A stretch of DNA of 64,000 nt from Gordionus sp. m RMFG-2023 (taxonomy: Eukaryota > Nematomorpha > Gordioida > Chordodea > Parachordodidae). Below, piece by piece: positions 61,715 through 64,000 of this stretch; positions within the stretch are counted from its first letter, which is position 1; each line of letters starts with the position of its first letter. Under the pieces are notes generated by a model that did no database searches, was not told the DNA's origin, and saw only the letters and a list, made by a program, of their open reading frames with translations. The position numbers and the translations under genes were made by a program. The stretch is taken from positions 13,865,366-13,929,365 of the forward strand of contig NC_088777.1 of assembly GCF_954871325.1 (NCBI RefSeq), written 5' to 3'.

Positions 61715-62330
61715 AAAATATTACATATGAGTATGACAATTGTCAGCTTTCTATGTTATATATAAAAAAAAATAAAAAAGTTCAAAAATAACGATTATGA
61801 CAATTGTCACTTTTCTGTGGTACATCTTTACTGAAATTTTAATTTAACATGTTAACAATATCTATTTTACCCATTTGCTTTAAAAAAAAATCAATAAGGT
61901 TCAATAATAACGATTATGACAACTGTCACTTTCCTGTGATACATATTCACTGAAATTTTAATTTAACATATTAACAATATCTATGCTCTAAAAAAATTCA
62001 AAAAAGTTCAAAAATAACGATTATGACAATTGTCACTTTTTTATGGTACATCTTCATTGAAATTTTATTTTTACATCTTAATAATAAAAATTATAACCTA
62101 TTTACGACACAATAAATCAAATAAGTTAAAAAATAACGATTATTACATTTGTCACTTTTTTATTACATCTTCATTGAAATTTTAATATAATTTTTTTTAA
62201 ATACAAATTTTTACCCATATATGTCAAAAAAAGTTTAAAAAAAATAAGGATTATGATAATTGTCGGTACATCTTAATTGAATTTTTATTTTAATTTAATA
62301 TGCTTACTAATCCATTTACTTCAAAAAATA
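61715..62330. repeat. Right-arm tandem repeats (about five 110-bp units)
   Basis: Inverted copies of the left-arm unit: AACGATTATGACAATTGTCA, then CTTTTCTGTGGTACATCTT, TGAAATTTTAATTTAACATG and TACCCATTTGC. TGACAATTGTCA is preserved in two of the units and altered in the others. There are fewer units than in the left arm. Confidence 0.88.
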
Positions 62331-62379
62331 ATATCAAAAAAATAATAATTTACTATAACATTATAAAATATGAAGAACT

Positions 62380-62617
62380 TTGAAAATCTTTGCTCAGAAT
62401 TTTTTAAAAATAAAAGATCTTTTAATTTTACGATCTTCAAAGATCTCGATCTCTGTAGATTGTTGCTCAAATTTTTTTAAAATTAAAAGATTTTCAAATT
62501 TTAAGATCTTCAAAGATCTTGCTCAAATTTTAAGATCTTCAAAGATCTTGCTCAAATTTTAAGATCTTCAACGATCTTGCTCAAAAATCTTCAAAGAAGA
62601 TCTTTTGTACAACTCTG
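62380..62617. repeat. AAGATCTT palindrome array ending in a hAT-type terminus
   Basis: About ten copies of AAGATCTT-containing words; the last three units are 28-base tandem repeats of GATCTTCAAAGATCTTGCTC plus AAATTTTAA. The array ends ...TTTTGTACAACTCTG at 62617, the same terminus as the hAT elements at 2132-4217 and 40216-41386, so this is probably the right end of another hAT element. Its left end was not found. Confidence 0.65.
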
Positions 62618-63342
62618 TGTATGTATGATATAATCAACGTCTATATGATAGGGTTTTTATTGGATGCAAACCCCCCTTAAAAACCTATGCCAAATCCTCT
62701 AAATAATTTTCGCCGTTTTCATTATTACACATTTTTAATTATAAAGGTACTCCTTTCATAAATTTTAAAAAGAATAACTTAAATTATTTTATTTCTACTA
62801 CCAACTTTCAAGATATTGTGAATATAATAAGTTATTTTTTAGATCAATAATTCAATTAAAAACCCTCTCATTTACAATGAATGCCTTAGCATATTGTTTG
62901 GTATGAATATGAGTTACTGAGAATGCCTAACCTTTTTTAATTACATTTAAAAGGATAGCAAAAAGTTTTATTAGGAAAATAATGTATATGATTGTTTGCA
63001 ATTTATAGATTTGGACGACGAGCAATATCATAGTGTTATATTAGGTCAACAATAAAAGATTAATTTTACAGCAATATATTTTGTCCCATTTCATCTAAAA
63101 ATTTAATAGATAACCCCCAATAAATTTTTCCCATCCCCCTTAAAGGGCCTATCCACTATAAGAAAAATTTATTGAAAACTCTTCCTACCCCCCCCCCCCC
63201 CCCCGCTCAAAATAATATAAAACTTAATTACTTTTCTACCTGTTAGCATTCGCGGTGTCCAACCCGATATCATGTTCCTACCTCACCCCCCCCCCCCCCC
63301 CCCCCCGATTCCTGATTATTGGAAAAAATTTTACATAATTAA
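62618..63342. other. Intergenic DNA with poly-C tracts
   Basis: No gene. Contains runs of 17 C (63188-63204) and 21 C (63286-63306). It ends at a TAATTAA just before the LTR. Confidence 0.6.
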
Positions 63343-64000
63343 TGTTATGTTGAGATGTCCTGATTGATTTTTTTAAATATTTATTTTTCGCTATCTATTA
63401 ACTCAATATTATTCTTTAATATTAATCTCACGGACTCATTTTATATTATTAACTCAATAGTTTGGTATAAATTATTTAATAAATTTTTTATATAAATTGA
63501 TATTATAAACTGTATAAAGAGAAAAATTATATTGTATTTTTAGTTAAATATTTTTAAAATAAATTTAATAAATAAAAATTTTAAAATTACTTTCTTAATC
63601 TTTGTCTAACTCCCTGCCAACCTTAACATGGTGGCAGCGGCTATCTTTGTAAATTTCTTTATAATTTAAAAATTTTTATTAAAATATAAAGATGAATTTC
63701 ATATTAATTATTTCGCATTTCTAAGAATAAAATAAATATATTATATATAAAAAATAATAATAAATAAAACAAGAAGAAATTTTTTTTTACAATTAATTAT
63801 GGACGATAAAAACCCACTGTTTCTAATGCTTCTATATAATATAAATGCGAATTTCCTAAATATATAGGAAACATTGATACATATTTAACCAAAATTGAAC
63901 CTATTTTTAAAAAAAATAACAGCACAGATGACGATGACTTTACTACATAATTTACCAGATGACATATTTTCTAAACTATATTCGATATGCACTGAATCCG
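63343..64000 (+). mobile_element. LTR retroelement, 5' end, runs off the window (fossil)
   Basis: A probable 5' LTR spans 63343-63628 (TGTTATGTTGAG ... CCTTAACA), followed immediately by a TGGTGGCAGCGG primer-binding-like site. A gag-like coding region starting near 63800 shows KYIGNIDTYLTKIEPIFKK and LPDDIFSKLYS, typical of Gypsy-type gag. The gag region appears broken within the visible part. The remaining parts and the second LTR lie beyond the window. Confidence 0.7.

Larger units (their letters stand above)
48585..62330. mobile_element. Foldback-like composite element with nested insertions
   Basis: Two long inverted arms are built from about 110-bp tandem units. The left arm runs 48600-56512 (interrupted by an LTR element) and the right arm 59950-62330 (interrupted by a piggyBac element). 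The inner ends of the arms match exactly as inverted copies (GTTAACCAGGTTTGTTG near 56492; CAACAAACCTGGTTAAC near 59953). The outer ends match as AAGATGTACCGACAATT..CATAATC (left) and its complement (right, near 62255). The central about 3.4 kb carries a hAT transposase fragment. Without the later insertions the element would be about 4.9 kb. Outermost termini and target duplication could not be found, so the edges are approximate. Confidence 0.8.

Noticed and set aside
48617-62330. CRISPR-like array of repeated palindromic units
   Set aside because: Units are about 110 bases, directly adjoining without unique spacers, diverged and arranged as inverted arms in a eukaryotic genome.

Overview
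The window looks like nuclear DNA from an invertebrate animal. It is extremely AT-rich and carries intron-split animal genes with GT..AG splice sites, long introns and a dense, diverse load of transposons. The species cannot be named from the sequence. The EF-hand form of mitochondrial glycerol-3-phosphate dehydrogenase and a DUF229 ectoprotein both point to an animal, and DUF229 is best known from invertebrates. No bacterial-type operons, CRISPR arrays, rRNA or tRNA genes were seen.

Three host genes are well supported, all on the + strand. (1) 223-17215: the last 13 exons of mitochondrial FAD-dependent glycerol-3-phosphate dehydrogenase (GPD2), 599 residues in frame to the stop; the 5' part lies left of the window. 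(2) 23091-34450: SEC62, the ER translocon accessory protein, in 9 exons and 382 residues. (3) 42197-46752: a DUF229 (sulfatase/phosphatase-fold) type II membrane protein in 2 exons and 787 residues. In each case the exon lengths sum to an open frame. Weaker candidates are a small membrane protein on the - strand (19768-20046) and a pair of possible terminal exons at about 18840-19008.

Most of the remaining DNA is transposon-derived. GPD2 introns hold a hAT relic (2132-4217), a 1.96-kb Tc1/mariner-superfamily element with 124-bp inverted ends and a TA duplication (11406-13360), and a hAT MITE (14591-15432). SEC62 introns hold further hAT-type elements (25056-26835, 28669-29061, 31068-31672). 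Between SEC62 and the DUF229 gene lie a satellite-like array (35190-36300), a hAT element nested inside another (36999-38076 within 36829-39116), and one more hAT element (40216-41386). Several of these have clean 8-bp target duplications.

From about 48.6 to 62.3 kb there is a nested composite. A foldback-like element has inverted arms built from roughly 110-bp tandem units, each with the palindrome TGACAATTGTCA. Its arms and core were later hit by an LTR retroelement (49266-56061, TTAAC duplication), a piggyBac element (60045-61710, TTAA) and a hAT MITE (56513-56847, GTTGGGAG). The core holds part of a hAT transposase gene. The right edge of the window enters another LTR retroelement.

The pattern most worth following up is that related hAT families here each carry arrays of their own short palindrome near their ends (TATCTAGATA, GAACGCGTTC, GGAGCTAGCTCC, AACCGGTT, GGTCCGGACC, AAGATCTT). 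This suggests families sharing a transposase lineage but diverging in the word repeated at their ends.
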